Assembly (NCBI RefSeq): GCF_030253575.1
Contig: NC_080559.1
Coordinates: 28,732,501-28,796,500 of the forward strand
Length of the DNA stretch: 64,000 nucleotides
From: Rhododendron vialii
Taxonomy: Eukaryota > Streptophyta > Magnoliopsida > Ericales > Ericaceae
Direction: 5' to 3'
Shown: positions 24,198 to 37,407 of the stretch, in pieces
Position numbering within the stretch: the stretch's first letter is position 1
Layout of the letters: the number at the start of each line of letters is the position of its first letter
Notes under the pieces: generated by a model
Told to the model about the DNA's origin: nothing
The model's database searches: none
Seen by the model: only the letters and a program-made list of their open reading frames with translations
Made by a program: the position numbers and the translations under genes

Positions 24198-24575
24198 ACT
24201 TGAATTTTAGGGAGGTCAATTTTTCCCTTTTAGAGACCTGAATAAATTTTGAACAATAAAGTAATAAAAGATTTGACACCCTATTTTGTTGTGTATAAAA
24301 TTTGACAGGAGTTAACCGACGTTAATTCATTCATTTGACATAACATTTTTTTAATTTAAGGTTCTTGATTGGAGATTTCCATTTATAATTCTGATCGCAT
24401 TTCAATTTTGGAAGTGGACTCGGAAAGAACCAACAAAAAAAACCCGAATAGAAACATTAAGGTAACTCTACTCATGTACAGGACTGCTAGGAACAAATTT
24501 TCAAATACAATTTTGAATATAATTGTGTTTAGAGTGGTTTAATATACACGGAAATGATTCTAAATACAATGTGTG

Positions 24576-25620
24576 CGAGATATTATGTCGCTAAAAATTT
24601 TGAATCCTTAAAAGTGAAGAAAAATATTAGAAATAGTCCAATGAGCTGTAATTAAGGTCGAAAAAAATGTACTCCATATTAAAATATGTACAAAATGTAT
24701 AAAAGTATATTATTAAGAATTGAAAAAATTGCTTTCCGGTATGTGATTTTTTGACATTTCCTTTCACTGAGCTGTCAATAAAATACTAACTCGTAAACAA
24801 CTTCCCAACACAAGCATATAGATAACAGAAAGTCTACCTCTACTGCTCTGTTTTACCGCTCTCGATTTCATCGTTCAAAAGTGTTTTGCACAGTTTGGAT
24901 TTTAAAAGACTCTTTAAGAAAAGAGTTTGTCCGGATCATTGACTGTCTAGATGGACGGTAAAATTATGCCCTGCGGTAGGAAGAGCGGTGAAACAGAGCG
25001 CCGCGCATAAATAAATTGACATATTCAGTGTTGATATCAAAGACAGGTGGCTCCAGTTAACCTGTACACAACTCTCTCTGTCCCCATCAAAAACCTCTCA
25101 AAGATCCTGTCAACAAGAAGAAGTGTGCATTTCGTGTGGCCCTAACGTCGTGTTTGTGCGTGCGTTGCCACCCACGCCTCCCAAAGGCGCGTGCAAGCCT
25201 CTTTCTTTCTTTCTTTCTTTCCTTTTAATGGAATCCAACACAGAGAAGAAGAGAACTATCCATCCAATTCCTAGTCAATTCACATTTTTTAAAACAAAAA
25301 ACAACGTAAACCAAACAGGGCTCCACATCCTCTGCGCAAATATACCATTTTGCCCCCCGGCTCGCGCGAGTTTTTGGCTGATTCGCTTTTTCTGTTAGGC
25401 CGTCTCCACCAACTTCTCGTAACGGACGGCTTTTTTTTTTTTTCCCAGAAAAAAACCCGAAGAGAGTTCATACTTGCATGCACGTCTTATTTCACTACCC
25501 GCGCTCAATTATTTTCCCCGTTACAATTCGAGCATTTGGTAAACGACCTTTTCTCCTCGTGAAAAGGGACTGGGCGGTCTTGTCTCGGGCCCTTCCTGAG
25601 TTTATTATGGTGGTCAAGAC
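24576..25620. other. intergenic DNA with one small TIR element
   Basis: At 24842-25003 the inverted motifs GCTCTGTTTTACCGCTCT and AGAGCGGTGAAACAGAGC bound a MITE of about 160 bp. (TTTC)n occurs at about 25201-25222. The rest is unassigned and GC-mixed, and short open frames there look like chance. Confidence 0.6.
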
Positions 25621-26246
25621 CAGGGCCGGCTCAAGATTTTCGAGGGTCGGAAGCGCACTCTGAAAATAAAGTCTATACACGTTTTTCTATTAAAAGAAAT
25701 CAAAATAGCAAATTCGAAACAAATAAAGAATATGTAATTGCTATGGAATTCGCCTTACTATTCCAAAGTTCAAACTAAAGGCACACACGCATTTCTATTA
25801 AAAAAGCTGGACTTTTACGCTTCTTAATGATATAAAGTGTTGTCTAATACAATCTCCAAGCAAATAAATCTAAACTGCATTCATTTCAAAGAAGGTTTTA
25901 TTTTTCTATTTTTTACACCTGCCAAGCTTGTGAAGGCGATAAGTTTGCTTTACAGTTTTATACAGTATTTGTTTCTATCCCACGTTGATAGTGTAAGAAA
26001 GAGGACTCTTTTAGCTGCTATAAATATGCATTTGGTGGATCTAGCACACCTATGAGTAAGAAATGCAAGATGGCTCTTTTGTTTCTGATGTTGTGCCTAA
26101 CACTTCGGTGGGTGAATATTGTATAATCATTAATTCCGAACATAACATATATATGGGCTCTACCGTAATTCTGGGGCCCTTGATTAGGCTTCAAATGTGG
26201 GGCTAGAAGCAGCCGCTTCCTCGGCTTACCCCATGAGCCGGTACTG
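25621..26246. mobile_element. hAT-like non-autonomous element
   Basis: Termini are CAGGGCCGGCTCA and TGAGCCGGTACTG, in inverted orientation. The flanks are GTCAAGAC on the left and TCAAGATC on the right, an offset 8-bp-type duplication. It has no transposase ORF. Terminal CAGGGCCGGC is typical of plant hAT families. Confidence 0.7.
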
Positions 26247-26260
26247 TCAAGATCATTGAT

Positions 26261-26502
26261 ATTTTAGGGTCTTAGACCTCGCCGAGAACATTAGGCATGT
26301 TCAAATTTCATATTAATCGAATATCGTTGAATATATTTTTGAAACACATTTCTCTCGGAAAAAAAAATTGGTTCATAAAACATTGTATGACACTGGATAA
26401 AAATATATTCTCCAGAGCCAAATATGTTACAATAACACATCGAAAGACATCCGATAAGCGTGATTTCTTGTGTACCTAATGTTCTCGACGATGTCTAAAA
26501 TT
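26261..26502. mobile_element. small TIR element
   Basis: Inverted arms: ATTTTAGGGTCTTAGACCTC with GAGAACATTAGG on the left, and CCTAATGTTCTC with GATGTCTAAAAT on the right. No clear target-site duplication was seen. Confidence 0.55.
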
Positions 26503-29030
26503 TCGATTAAGTTGTCTCGATCATCAAAATAGACCTAAAAAAAAGGCCTGAAAACGACCCGTACAAGACCGTCTCAGAGGGCCGGAGAGGATCCCATTCA
26601 TTTCTGTCGGCACCCACCCATGCTAGGAGTAGCATTTGGAGGTTAAAGATGAGGATAGAGTGATCAGGTGAACCAAGAAGAAAAGTAGACATGAGAAGGT
26701 GTCTGTAACGAAGACAAAAAAGTAGGTGCACATAAACAAAAGCTTTCCCACCAACAGGTACCCATCAAATGACAAAAATGCCCCTGGAGCAAGATTATAT
26801 ACTATATAATTGGTTAGTTACAACTTAGGTGGAGTATTGGGTACGAAGCAAGCTAGAGTGACAAGTTTTTGGAGTTTTATTAAGGGAATAGTTAGGTAAC
26901 TTTGGAGTTAATAAAAGAGCTTTTTTTGGGGGGAGAAAAGGATTTGTGTGGCAGAGGGAGAGGTTGGGTTGGGTTAGGCATGAGATAAGTGAGAGCACAA
27001 TTTTTCCTCCCATGCTTGACAGGTGGGTCAGTGAGTATGAAAGACACTTGTTACTACTATAATGCCTATTCGTAGGATAGGAAATTGTGAGTGGTGGGTT
27101 TTCCGATAGTGTTTTGGTTGCTAACCAATTCTTCCTGGGTTTTGCCTGCACGCAACCTTTACTAAGAAATGTCATCAGTTACCTCATGAGTTGTGGGGAA
27201 TGGGAAACACGGTAGTGCACCAGCAGCACTACACCGTGTAGTATGATCAATCCGGTCGTCCGTCTCGACACGAATAGCTCAGATCTATAGATACGAACCA
27301 TCTATTGTTCGGATTATAACATAGTGCACTGAAGCAAATATGTTTTAACTAAAGCTACCCTTACTGTTCTTTTGATCAACCTAGTAAAAATCACCCATAT
27401 AAATATATAATGATATAAGCCATGTACGGCTATTTTCTGTAAGAGTTAGCAAGTAGAACTACAAATACTACTCCATTTTCTTTTTGCTTGAAATTGAAAG
27501 ATGTTACTGCATACTATCAAAAGTTTTAACCCTTGAGAGTAACACTATGGATCTCGCAGTATTTGCTCACGTGAGTTCCGTTATCTGGTAAGAATCTGTG
27601 TGCCGCATGTTATTAAACCTTGATAAAATTGCCCATTCAACGACAAACCATAGGCTACATACTTTTTTTGCTTCTTCAATTACGTAATATAATTGTAGCA
27701 TCCTATCTTGATAAGTACATAATAATCCCACATTGGTGGGTTACCAATGTAATATGGGATATATAAGTAGAGTTTCACTATCTATATGTGCCTTTAGTCT
27801 CTCTCCTGTTGAGAATACTCTTTGCGGCTAAATCTTTAAAAGATTTAACACATGTTTTGGTAGTTCATTTCCATTTTGCATTTTAAATTTGATGGAGAAT
27901 TTGATTTGATAGATTTAAATTTGATTCATACATTGACATGATCAGGATTTAGCAATTGATGTTATTAGTTGGTGTTGTCAATTGAAGCAATATTACGCCA
28001 TGTTCACTCGTGCCTTCAGGCACAGACAGACATTCGCTAGCTCGGTTTTGAGTCGCGCGATTAGGCAACAACAAATTTTCAAGGAGGACTGGAGCAGGTT
28101 GTCACAACAATTGTGCTCCTTAATTTAAATAGGAAAAGGTTACATATACCCATTTAGCACCTAAAATTTACTCCATTAAAAACTATTATATTATTGGTCT
28201 CGAAGTTCGCATTTACTAGAGTGGGTCCCATTATCTTGTATGTGATGAGTAAGAACTAGTACAGAACATGAAAGTGGGTTCCATGAATTATGTATCCTAA
28301 CATTTTCGATTACGAAATAACCCAACAGGGTTCTAAAGGAATGGAGAGCAGAAAAGGATTATGAGGAAGCAAGTGTACATATATATATATATGTAGGTAT
28401 TATGGGATTTTAATATGTGGTACCCCTGGGTCCCAATAAATGTTGTCATTTCTCTTTCTTTGTGTTGGTTGCTACTCCCATGTCCAATAGTAATTGCCTT
28501 TGTCCATTTATTCCCTCATTTTTAGACATCGCAGTCAGAAAAAAACAAACCACTCACTATAATACACAAATACACTCTATTGTTTTCCCACTCAATTTGC
28601 TGCACTGATCACTCTGTTTCATGATTGATGACAATGTCCAACTTGAGTTTTAGAGACTTAACCTTGCCTCACTTTTTTTTTCAAGTGTATAAAAAATGGA
28701 CGATTAATTAATTAAGATTACAAATTAATTAACACACCGCTGACATGTGCCATCTACATTAATGTTAGTCCTTGTAATGCGTATAATAAAGAGATGATAA
28801 TAACTAAGTGATGGACAGCAATTTTGGTACGTAGGAGTATTTCCGTGTGTGTTAAGTACTCACGCCTCTGTTCGGATTGTTGAGTTTTTATTCTTTTTTA
28901 CACGCTTGAGTCGTCATGCTTTTTCTATGTATAAACGAGAAACTTCTTTCCATCAAACGTTTGTTTCTTCACACCATTCTCTTTCAAGTTAAAATGCTTA
29001 ATGTTAGCTGACCCCCTCATCAAAGAGCAA
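26503..29030. other. intergenic DNA without recognised genes
   Basis: AT-rich. At 27696-27850 a TG...CA segment holds TCCCACATTGG and a TATA-like ATATATAAG, as in many plant LTRs, but no partner or duplication was found. A short (AT)n tract lies at about 28380-28393. Confidence 0.45.
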
Positions 29031-29039
29031 TATATACGA

Positions 29040-29250
29040 AAAAATGGAGTGTTTGGATCGAGCACCTACACATATCGGATATCATTGATTCTCACGTAAG
29101 CACTCTTGTTTTTTTTTTTTTTAATAGAATTTTTGGACGGCTAGGATCGGCCATCCGGTGGCTGGAGTTGGCCAGGCGCAATTGTCGGTCCATTTTCGAT
29201 ATGGTACCCGCCGGTACCAATAGCTTTATAATGGTCACTATCGTACGTCC
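29040..29250. mobile_element. diverged relative of the 57282-57527 TIR element
   Basis: The reverse complement matches the body of the element at 57282-57527: a GGCCACCGGA-type phrase, GATCCtAGCCG, GAGAATCAATG, ATCCGATatGTGTA and GTGCTcGATC, in the same order. No target-site duplication was identified, and the ends are approximate. Confidence 0.55.
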
Positions 29251-29339
29251 TTTAGAGTGGGAAGCTTTTTAGTTATAATCCAACTTGAATAAGTTAAATC
29301 AGATCCACCAGCAAGTTGGCCTACGGAGGTAGATAATGG

Positions 29340-29975
29340 AAAGGCACAAGCAGATTTTTTTTGAGTTTCTAGAGACTAATGTCAAGCCTTTCCCTACTTA
29401 TCAAGTGGCTTCTTCAAATTCTGATACTTTGGTTTGAAGGAGACATGATGAAGGCATGATAAAAATTAATGCTGATGTAGCGGTATCAAAGGTAACGAGC
29501 ACTATTGGAACAGGAGCAATTGCTCGGGATGCGAATGGCTCCATTTTGGGAATCCTTATTAAGTCATATGAAGGTCTCACCTCTCCACAGCTTGCGGAGG
29601 CTATGGTAGTTAGAAATAGTATGAATTTGAGTGTTGCTTTGAATGTAGGACGTGTTCTCATTGAATCGGATGCGGAGTCGATCGTCCGAAGCTGTTCCAT
29701 GTCGAAAGATCCACCCTTTGATATCGCAGTTTTTGTACAAGATTGTTTAACATTGAAGGATTCGTTTCAGTTGTGTGAATTTAGTTTTGTCAAATGTGAT
29801 TGTAATAGGGCTGCACATGCTTATGCAAAGAAAGCCATTTCTTGTAGTTTGTCTGATCTGTAGACAACTACCTTGCCCCCATGGGGTTCCTCTCTCTCTC
29901 TCTGATGTTTAGGCGTTTTTCCGTCTCTCAGATTAATAAAATCTTCTCCCTTTTGTAAAAAAGAAGAAGAAGAAG
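29340..29975 (+). pseudogene. LINE 3' remnant with an RNase H (RVT_3) domain
   Basis: The open frame at 29456-29863 encodes about 135 aa of a plant LINE-type RNase H-like domain. The acidic residues sit in INADVAV, LAEAMVVR and IESDAESIV, with a C-terminal CDCNRAAHAYA signature. Upstream, in the same frame, a stop (TGA) stands where these proteins usually have Trp (LVxRRHDEG). No reverse transcriptase precedes it, so this is a 5'-truncated copy. An AATAAAATCTTC signal and an A-rich end near 29960-29975 follow. The copy is probably dead, with no sign of host use. Confidence 0.8.
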
Positions 29976-31000
29976 TAGTTAAACCAAGAAAATGGACCGA
30001 ATTAGCATAGATAAAGAGGTAAGTTCTATTTAAATGTGTTCTTATGAGAAAATATAATATTTATTTCAATATATCCGGAAACAAGATGGCGTAAAATGTG
30101 GGAATCGATGATTTGAGGAACACTGATTTGTTTTGAGTTCTAGAATATCCCATAGGGTAAGTTCCACTAAGAGATTTTTGGGTTTTTTTTGTTTTGTTCT
30201 TGTTTAAATTTTTTTGCATTTGTTTGTTTTGTGACAAACTTTTTACTTCTATTGGTTCGTCTCGACGAGAGAAATTGAAATTTTTTTATGTGTACCCAAA
30301 TTATTTTTGTAATATCATTGATAAAGCTAAAAAATTTCTTAGCGGAACGTAGCCTAAATAAAAACGTGTTAAGAACATTTTGAGCAGAATATAATTGGTA
30401 GGTAACTTTCGTAACCGCATGGCATTCGTGTCATTTGGGGTAGCAACCCTGTATTGTTTCGCTAAGGATTTTTAAAAAATAAGTACTTATTTATAATTTT
30501 TAAACTTAAAAATATATATTTATAATTTTTTTTTTGCATCGTTCAAAAGATTTCATCAAAATCTGTCGGATTGGAAGATCTATAATGCAAAAAAATTATC
30601 TCAACAAGTTCATTATTTTTAAGCTTAAAAATTAGAGATCTATCGAACAAGGAGATCAATATTGCAAAAAAAAAAAATTAAATAAGTTCATTATTTTAAA
30701 ACTTAAAACTTATAAAATAAATACTTTTTTTTTTTTTTTAAGAATCCTTGGTGTGTTCCATAACTTTGTTTAAATAATTATTTTTTAAGAAGACAATTTC
30801 AATCTCAAAGATACTCTATAATGTGTTTACGCAAATAATTTTTTTAGTAATACGGATCTTATTTGATAGATCTCATTGAAATCTTTTGAACAGTACAAAA
30901 AAATATAAAAATTTATTATTTTTTAAAATAATTTTTGAGTTTGAAAATATGAAATGAATATATATATATATATTTTTTTATGAAGATGCTGTGGAACGGG
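29976..31000. repeat. AT-rich region with two related MITEs
   Basis: About 30470-30770 has inverted ends (AAAAATAAGTACTTATTT and AAATAAATACTTTTTT) and an internal GCATCGTTCAAAAGAT. About 30780-30960 is another member, with GTGTTTACGCAAATAATTTT. Both belong to the family at 23640 and 56131. Confidence 0.65.
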
Positions 31001-31921
31001 GCTTAGCGGAATATAGACTGAAAATTTTACTTTTCAATACGAGATTCGGCACTATTTTAGGTCTACAAAATTTAATTTTTCCTTTGGTTATTACTTAGTA
31101 CTAATAATCATGCGTTGAAATTATTCCAATTGGATGTCGGAAGTGGCGTAATTTCCATATCAGTGGTTGGGGCTTTGCCAACGTAGACAGCCTTTAGGTT
31201 TCGGGCCAAAAAAACAAAAAAATTCTCTTTTCAGACGTAACGCCAGTTGTCCACCGACACGTGTGCGCGCACCCCCATGCCTACCAACCGGCTATCGGCG
31301 GTGAATTCGAATTCGCCAAACCAGATTCGTCCTGCGTAAAAGTAACGCCACCGTAACGTTCGAAACTCTCACGGACCGTCGATTGATTCGCAGTGGACTG
31401 TCCTCGCTTGGCTGTGAGGAAGTCATTGTGCTTTTTGTGGTGACGTGATCAAACATGCATAAAGATCATCTCATTTTCAGAGGGTGGGGGAAGTTGTAGT
31501 TCCAGACTCAATAAATGCTCGTGACGCACACGCTCTGGGTGAAATATGTTGTGCGTGGGCTGCACGAGGTGATATTCGGCGTGGGAAGAGTGTAAATTCC
31601 TAACTCCGACGGAGCTTTGATAGGATGTCATACGAGGTGTACCTGTTGCATAGGGGTAATTCAGAATTGTGTCCCTTCATCGGGTTCGGTTGACCAAATT
31701 TCGGACAATCGAACGGTCAGGAGTTTAGACTTCACCTACTTCTGTGCATCTGATCGTAGACTAGCATAGTTTCTCACAAAAAATAACGCACGGAAATCAC
31801 AAAACCAGAGTGCAATGGGCCAGTTGGAAACCTCTCTCTCTCTCTCTCATACAACTCTGTTTATAATGATAACAATCAATCCATTAGCTTAAGCGGAACT
31901 CCTCAAACCACCCACACCCTC

Positions 31922-31955
<34 letters not shown>

Positions 31956-32021
31956 GATGGGCTTGTGTAAAAACTAAAGCTTGTTGTAATTGTCCTTTCT
32001 AATTTTCTCTCACCGGCCAGA
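31001..32021 (+). promoter_or_regulatory. upstream region and leader of the SCL8-like gene
   Basis: (TC)n tracts occur at about 31832-31848 and 31925-31952 close to the start codon, as in many plant 5' leaders. A TTTATAAT motif near 31859 could serve as a TATA box. A CACGTG G-box lies at 31258-31263. Transcription start and activity are inference. Confidence 0.5.
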
Positions 32022-33485
32022 ATGTCGTCAGGATTCTCCGGGACGGGTCACGACTTCTACACCACGGGCGGTTTCACGGGACGATCCATGGCCACAAACA
32101 CTCCCCAGAATCTCTACACGGCGGGTATTTTCACCGACCCGGCTTCGCAGATCCACCAACGGAGACCCGATTTGATCGGGAAGCGTTCTCTCGCCGAGTT
32201 CCAAAACCAGCAGCAACAGCAACAAAACCACCTCTACCAGCAACAACAACAAGCTCTGGGGCTTTATCTCAGGAACATAAAGCAACGGACTTTCCAACAA
32301 CCTTCTCCGATATCTCCCATCTCTCCCCCCGTCGATTTCTCCGCCTCGATTTCCCTTGACGCCTCCTCAATTTCCTCTAATAACTCCTCTGTTTCTTCCC
32401 GCTACGGCTTGCCAATTCCTCAACGCACTTTCCAGCAACCCATCTTGTTTGGTAACGGGATTAACTCTTTTTCTTTGAATAATCCTAACTTTTCCGGGGC
32501 ATCGTATCCGAAATTCGCCGTGAAGCAGGAGCCGGGGCAGGAATCGGAGAAGAAACACATGATGAACCGGCTCCAGGAGCTCGAGAAACAGCTATTAGAC
32601 GACGACGACGACGAAATCGACGGCGTACAAGGAGGAGGAGGAGGAGAAAGAGGAGAGGGTGACGCTGTGTCCGTAGTTACAAACAGCGAGTGGTCCGAAA
32701 CGATTCAGAATCTTATCAAGCCGATTTCGCCCTCTCCAACCTCGTCTTCGTCGTCGTGTTCGTCCTCGTCGGCCTCCCCGCCGATTTCCTGCCCGAAGCA
32801 GTCGCTGATGGAGGCCGCGTCGGCTATCTCCGAAGGCAAGGCAGAGGTCGCGGCCGAGATACTCACGCGCCTGAAAAATGTGTCCAACGTCAGGGGAACA
32901 TCCGAGCAGAGGTTAACCGCCTACATGGCCTCCGCCCTCAAGTCGCGCGTGAACCCCGCGGAGTTTCCCCCTCCGGTCTCGGATCTATACGGGAAGGACC
33001 ACGTGGGGTCCACCCAGTTGCTGTACGAGAAATCGCAGTGTTTGAAGCTAGGGTTCAGGGCCGCCAATCTCGCCATCCTCGAAGCGACGTCGCAGCAGCT
33101 GCAGAATTGCAAGCTCCACGTCGTTGATTTCGACGTCGGGAACGGCGGGCAGTACCAGCATTTGATTTACACGCTCGCCGGTCGTACCGCCGATAATCCG
33201 GTTTGTTTGAGGATCACGACGTTTGCGGATTTTGGAAACGGTGGTGAAGAGAGGTTGAAGCGTGTTGGAGACCGACTTAAATCGCTGGCTGCTGAAAACG
33301 GAATTAGGTTCGATTTCAATGTTCTATCTCTGAAGGTAACTGATCTGAGTCCGGAGAAACTCGGCGTGGAGGAGGGTGAGGTTTTGGCGGTGAACTTGGC
33401 GTTCAAGCTGTACAAGCTGCCGGATGAGAGCGTCACGACGGAGAACCTGCGCGACGAGCTGCTCCGCCGCGTGAAGGGGCTGGGC

Positions 33486-33519
<34 letters not shown>

Positions 33520-33908
33520 ACGGGAACACGGCGCCGTTCCCGGCGCGCGTGGCGGAGGCGTGCGCATACTACGGGGCGCTGTTCGACTCGCTGGAGGCGA
33601 CGGCGGGGTTGGAGAACTCAGACCGGGTCAGGATCGAGGAAGGGCTGGGCCGGAGGGCGGCCAACTCGGTTGCGTGCGAGGGGAGGGACCGCGTGGAAAG
33701 GTGCGAGGTGTTTGGCAAGTGGCGGGCCCGGATGCGCATGGCCGGGTTTGCGTTGAAGCCGCTGGGTCAAAGCGTCGCTGACTCGCTACGTGTCCGGCTC
33801 AACTCGGAGACGTGTGGCAACCCGGGTTTTACCGTGAAGGAAGAGAGCGGTGGGATCTGCTTTGGTTGGATGGGACGCACACTCTCAGTTGCATCTGCTT
33901 GGCGTTAA
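32022..33908 (+). CDS. SCL8: GRAS family transcription regulator, scarecrow-like 8 type, 628 aa, intronless
   Basis: A single exon of 1887 nt. The N-terminus starts MSSGFSG and has Gln-rich tracts (about residues 64-78) and an IGKRSLAEF motif seen in SCL8-type proteins. An Asp run near 190 and a Ser-rich spacer (about 235-250) precede the GRAS domain. The GRAS domain runs from about 256 to 628: LHR I (SLMEAASAISEGKAEVAAEI), the VHIID-equivalent LHVVDFDVGNGGQY near 365, LHR II and PFYRE around LYKLPDE to VEQEMN, and SAW at the C-terminus ending CFGWMGRTLSVASAWR. GRAS proteins act in the nucleus as co-regulators, and the specific targets of SCL8 members are not evident here. Lack of introns is usual for the family. 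No defect was seen. The coding sequence is GC-richer than its AT-rich surroundings. Confidence 0.93.
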
Positions 33909-36900
33909 CTCTCTCTCTCTCTCTCTCCTCTTTCTCTCTCATTGGGAGAATTATATTATGGGAGAGTAATTAATTGTAATATTATCTGATGCTTTTTCGT
34001 GGAAAAAAAAAGAAAAAAAAAGGGACCCGCCAAACGAACTAAGTTAGCGGCGTGTTTGGATGTGAGGAAACCTGTGTAATGTTTTTTAAGTAAGGGGCAA
34101 ATAGTAATTTTCCCGAATTTGCTTGACTTGTATGGAATGAGCTCACGTTTAAGTGGCATTGAGGGCTCCACTCAATAGATTATATATCTTCTTCTTCTTC
34201 TTCTGTCTATGGTTCGTCTGTTTTTTTTTAGGTAGTTTTTAGATGTGATCCGGTTACGCATACTTAATTCATTGGCTTTCACTGACAGCCTTTCGCTTCA
34301 TGGGTACTTTATAGTATTTTCTTATTTTATTGGCTTTCATGGACCGCCAATTTGTATGGGAAAGTAACTATTCGCTCGTTAATTTTTCCGCGTTGATAAT
34401 AATAAATAGTATATAAAAAATTTGTGTATCATTGGATGAATGTTATATCATATAGGTTTCCATGAAAGAAAGGCACACAAAACAAATAAATTAAAACTAG
34501 CGGCTTGTTTGGATGTGAGCTGATAAAAAAGTACTCGTATTCGCTAACTTGTACTCCTATTTTAATACCCAAATGGGAAAAGGTGTGAAAGAAGTATTTT
34601 AATTTGAATTCGCTTTTAATGACTTTGTATGGATTCATATCGGCAAAACATAGCATAGGGATTAAGGTGTGAAACAGTGAAAGTAGTGTTTTGCATTTGC
34701 TTGACTTGTATGGATTCATACGGGCAACAATTACTTTCAACTCAAACCTCACGGGACTTGGTCAAATGTTTGTAAGAAAGCAATAAGTGCTCTTCATTGA
34801 GATCACATGTTCTATTTTTATGAAGGCCAAATATTATAAACATTGGAGGTTATGCCCCGGTCTTTACTTTCAGAGTTCAGAAATTAGTCGAGATACATGT
34901 AAGTTGGGCCAAACATGATGTTATTAAAAAAAAAAACGATTACTTCAACTCGATCCCATGTTCCTTTTTCTCTCTTTTTGTCTCTTGCCTTGTTTTTCAA
35001 AGTATGGAAAGAAGAAGAATGCACGTTTTTCTTTTGAACTACGAATTAGTACCAAAAAAAAAACAGGTTTGGAGCCATTTTTGCAAGGAAATAAGTCTAA
35101 ATTTGACTATCTCTTGTTCTCCCCAATTGAAAATACAGTAAAGATAAGAGTATACGAGGTTTTTTTTTTTTTTTTTTGATCCGCAAGTTTAAGAGGTGAA
35201 ACTCCCGCCCTTTTCATGCAATCCTGATTTTGAATCCACTTGCGATAATAGCCTTGTGAATCACACGTTTGTTTATTAATTCGTACTTTATTAAAATTGT
35301 GGGGATGAAACGGGTCCTCTAGAACGGCAGCTATCTCGCAAGAGGTAGCATTCCACAACCATAAGTTAATTGTTTGAAACTCCTATGATCATGTCCAAAT
35401 GAGGTTATTACGCTGATTGATTGCCTCTTCTTAATTACTATTATTTGGTGAAAAGAAATACTAGAAATAGACGACTTCTTTTTCTTTTTTCTTTTTCCTT
35501 GGCTAAGTAAATGGAATGGAAAAAGACATGCATTAATTCAATTGAGCTCGCCGCCAATAGAGGGCTCCGCTTTAGATTATACTTATTCGTACGGTAGGTG
35601 TCGTTTTTAGGTAGTTTTCGATACAAGTATGTTTTTATTTTATATTGGCTTCCATACCCACTTTTCGTTTTACTATTACTATTGTTTTTCTAATGCATAT
35701 TACAGTACTAATTGTTTTGTTAAACAGGTACATTCGATTTGACGTTCGCGTGTTAAGCTTTGATTCTACTTGGATTTGTTTGTCTTTTACGTTGCGATCT
35801 CTTCTGTTCCGAAAATTTCTATACCGAGAGGTTTTTTAACTGTTGAATTATGTGATTTTTTTTATGGTTTAAATTTAACGACTGAAAAATCTCTTAGCAC
35901 AAAAGCACATGAGTTATTTTTGACATAAAAGATCCTGCCCCGTATAATTTAATTTCAATAAGCTCGTATACAGTAATTTATTTTGAATATTTTGTAATAG
36001 AATGCGATTCCACTAGCGAACTGTAAATACGTGTACGCCTGTGGAAAGTGTAAACTTTTGTTGTTGTTGTCACTGTGGTAATGGTCTCCTCGTTGATGGG
36101 TGGGGGTAGGAGATCGTGATGGGTTTCTCATTAATGCTCTCACCTTCTGAAGAAAGAAGAGAAAAACTTCTTTACGAAGCAACTCGTAAATAAAGTTTAT
36201 TGCGCTTAATCGCATGCATCCAAAAGTGTTTTGGACAATCTGAATTGAAAATTAATTTTGATCGGTAAAAATTGATTGTTATCGGTCAAAATTAAAAAAT
36301 ATATCTAAACCATTGATTGCCGAAATAGACAGCCAAAATTGTGCGAAGCCGGAAATAAATTACAATATTCATTTCTCTCGGAGAAGAAATAGAAAACTTA
36401 TGAGTTGTTTGACTCTCGGATCTGATCAGTCTTGGTGACGGGATAATGCATTTTCCAATAGCAATTGTGGTAGCACCAGGCGATGTGCTCCAGTGCCGAT
36501 GTGATTCCTCCAACTTCCTCCAGCCGCATCCATGAGCAGATTAGTGGTTTCTAACATCGTAGATGTCAATTTCTTTTTTAAGATTTTCAATTACTTGCAT
36601 TTTGTTTTTCTGTTCGGACCTTCTAAGTTCTTGTTGTATTTTCGAGAGTGGTGATTCTTTTGTAACTATATATTTAGTTTATGGAAATATTTATATATAG
36701 AAATATATATATATATTACTATGTTGTTTCCTGAAAAGAAAAATGCTTTATATTCTGTCATTGTGAAAATGTTAGGGCGAACAAAAAGTGACAAAACTCA
36801 TCTTTGGTACTAAAAATTCGTTAGCAACTTTGACTTTGTCAATTTGATTTACCGCATTACCGAAAAAATGAGATGAGTTTAATTCAATAGTTTGAATATG

Positions 36901-37407
36901 AGATTGTGCCGAAATATTAGTAAACTGGTGCAGCAACATCACTATTTTTTATGGTTTTATTATATAATTCAATAGTTTGAATTCATGATTGAGCCAAAAT
37001 ATCCCAGAGTCGGTGCAGCAACATTGTAAGTATTTTTTAAGCTTTTGAACACTATGACAAGCTAAACCATGAGTTTGACAACATCATTTTAAAATCCACC
37101 GGTGAACTTGCTCTTATGCATCATTGTCCTCAAAATGTTAAATATGCTAATCTTACACTGTTTTTCTTTTCGATAACCCGGATGTCTAGGCCAATGTATT
37201 TGTAGTTCGACTAATTCCGGTGGCCTAAAGTTAATGACCGGATAACCCCAGTGGCCCAGAAAATGATGCAACCATTGGAGATCTGTTTTTTAAGGTGAAT
37301 GTTATGTTGAACTATTTACTTCTCTCTGAGTAGTGGGTTAATAAATCTTTTCTGGGCCTGGATTTTTCAGAGTAGAGATCAAGCCAGTCGAGTTTGAATT
37401 GAATATA
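33909..37407. other. 3' UTR and intergenic DNA without recognised genes
   Basis: CT-rich 3' UTR just after the stop. A phrase set (TGTTTGGATGTGAG and GCTTGACTTGTATGG) occurs at about 34052-34140 and again at 34505-34715, indicating a local duplication. About 36222-36345 holds a small repeat with TCGGTAAAAATTGATTG motifs related to 8676. No gene was seen. Confidence 0.55.

Larger units (their letters stand above)
21887..24575 (+). repeat. segmental duplication copy B (partner 8524-11870)
   Basis: Collinear diverged match to 8524-11870. B lacks the MITE, the 1 kb block and the retroposed fragment of A. It has its own extra blocks at about 22703-22965 and 23640-24197. It shares the SINE (about 23392-23545). 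No coding content was seen. Confidence 0.85.

Noticed and set aside
27696-27850. Possible short LTR (TG...CA with TATA-like motif)
   Set aside because: No partner LTR, no primer-binding site and no flanking duplication.
32690-33127. Second plus-strand frame inside the GRAS gene
   Set aside because: Overlaps conserved GRAS sequence in the correct frame; a compositional shadow.
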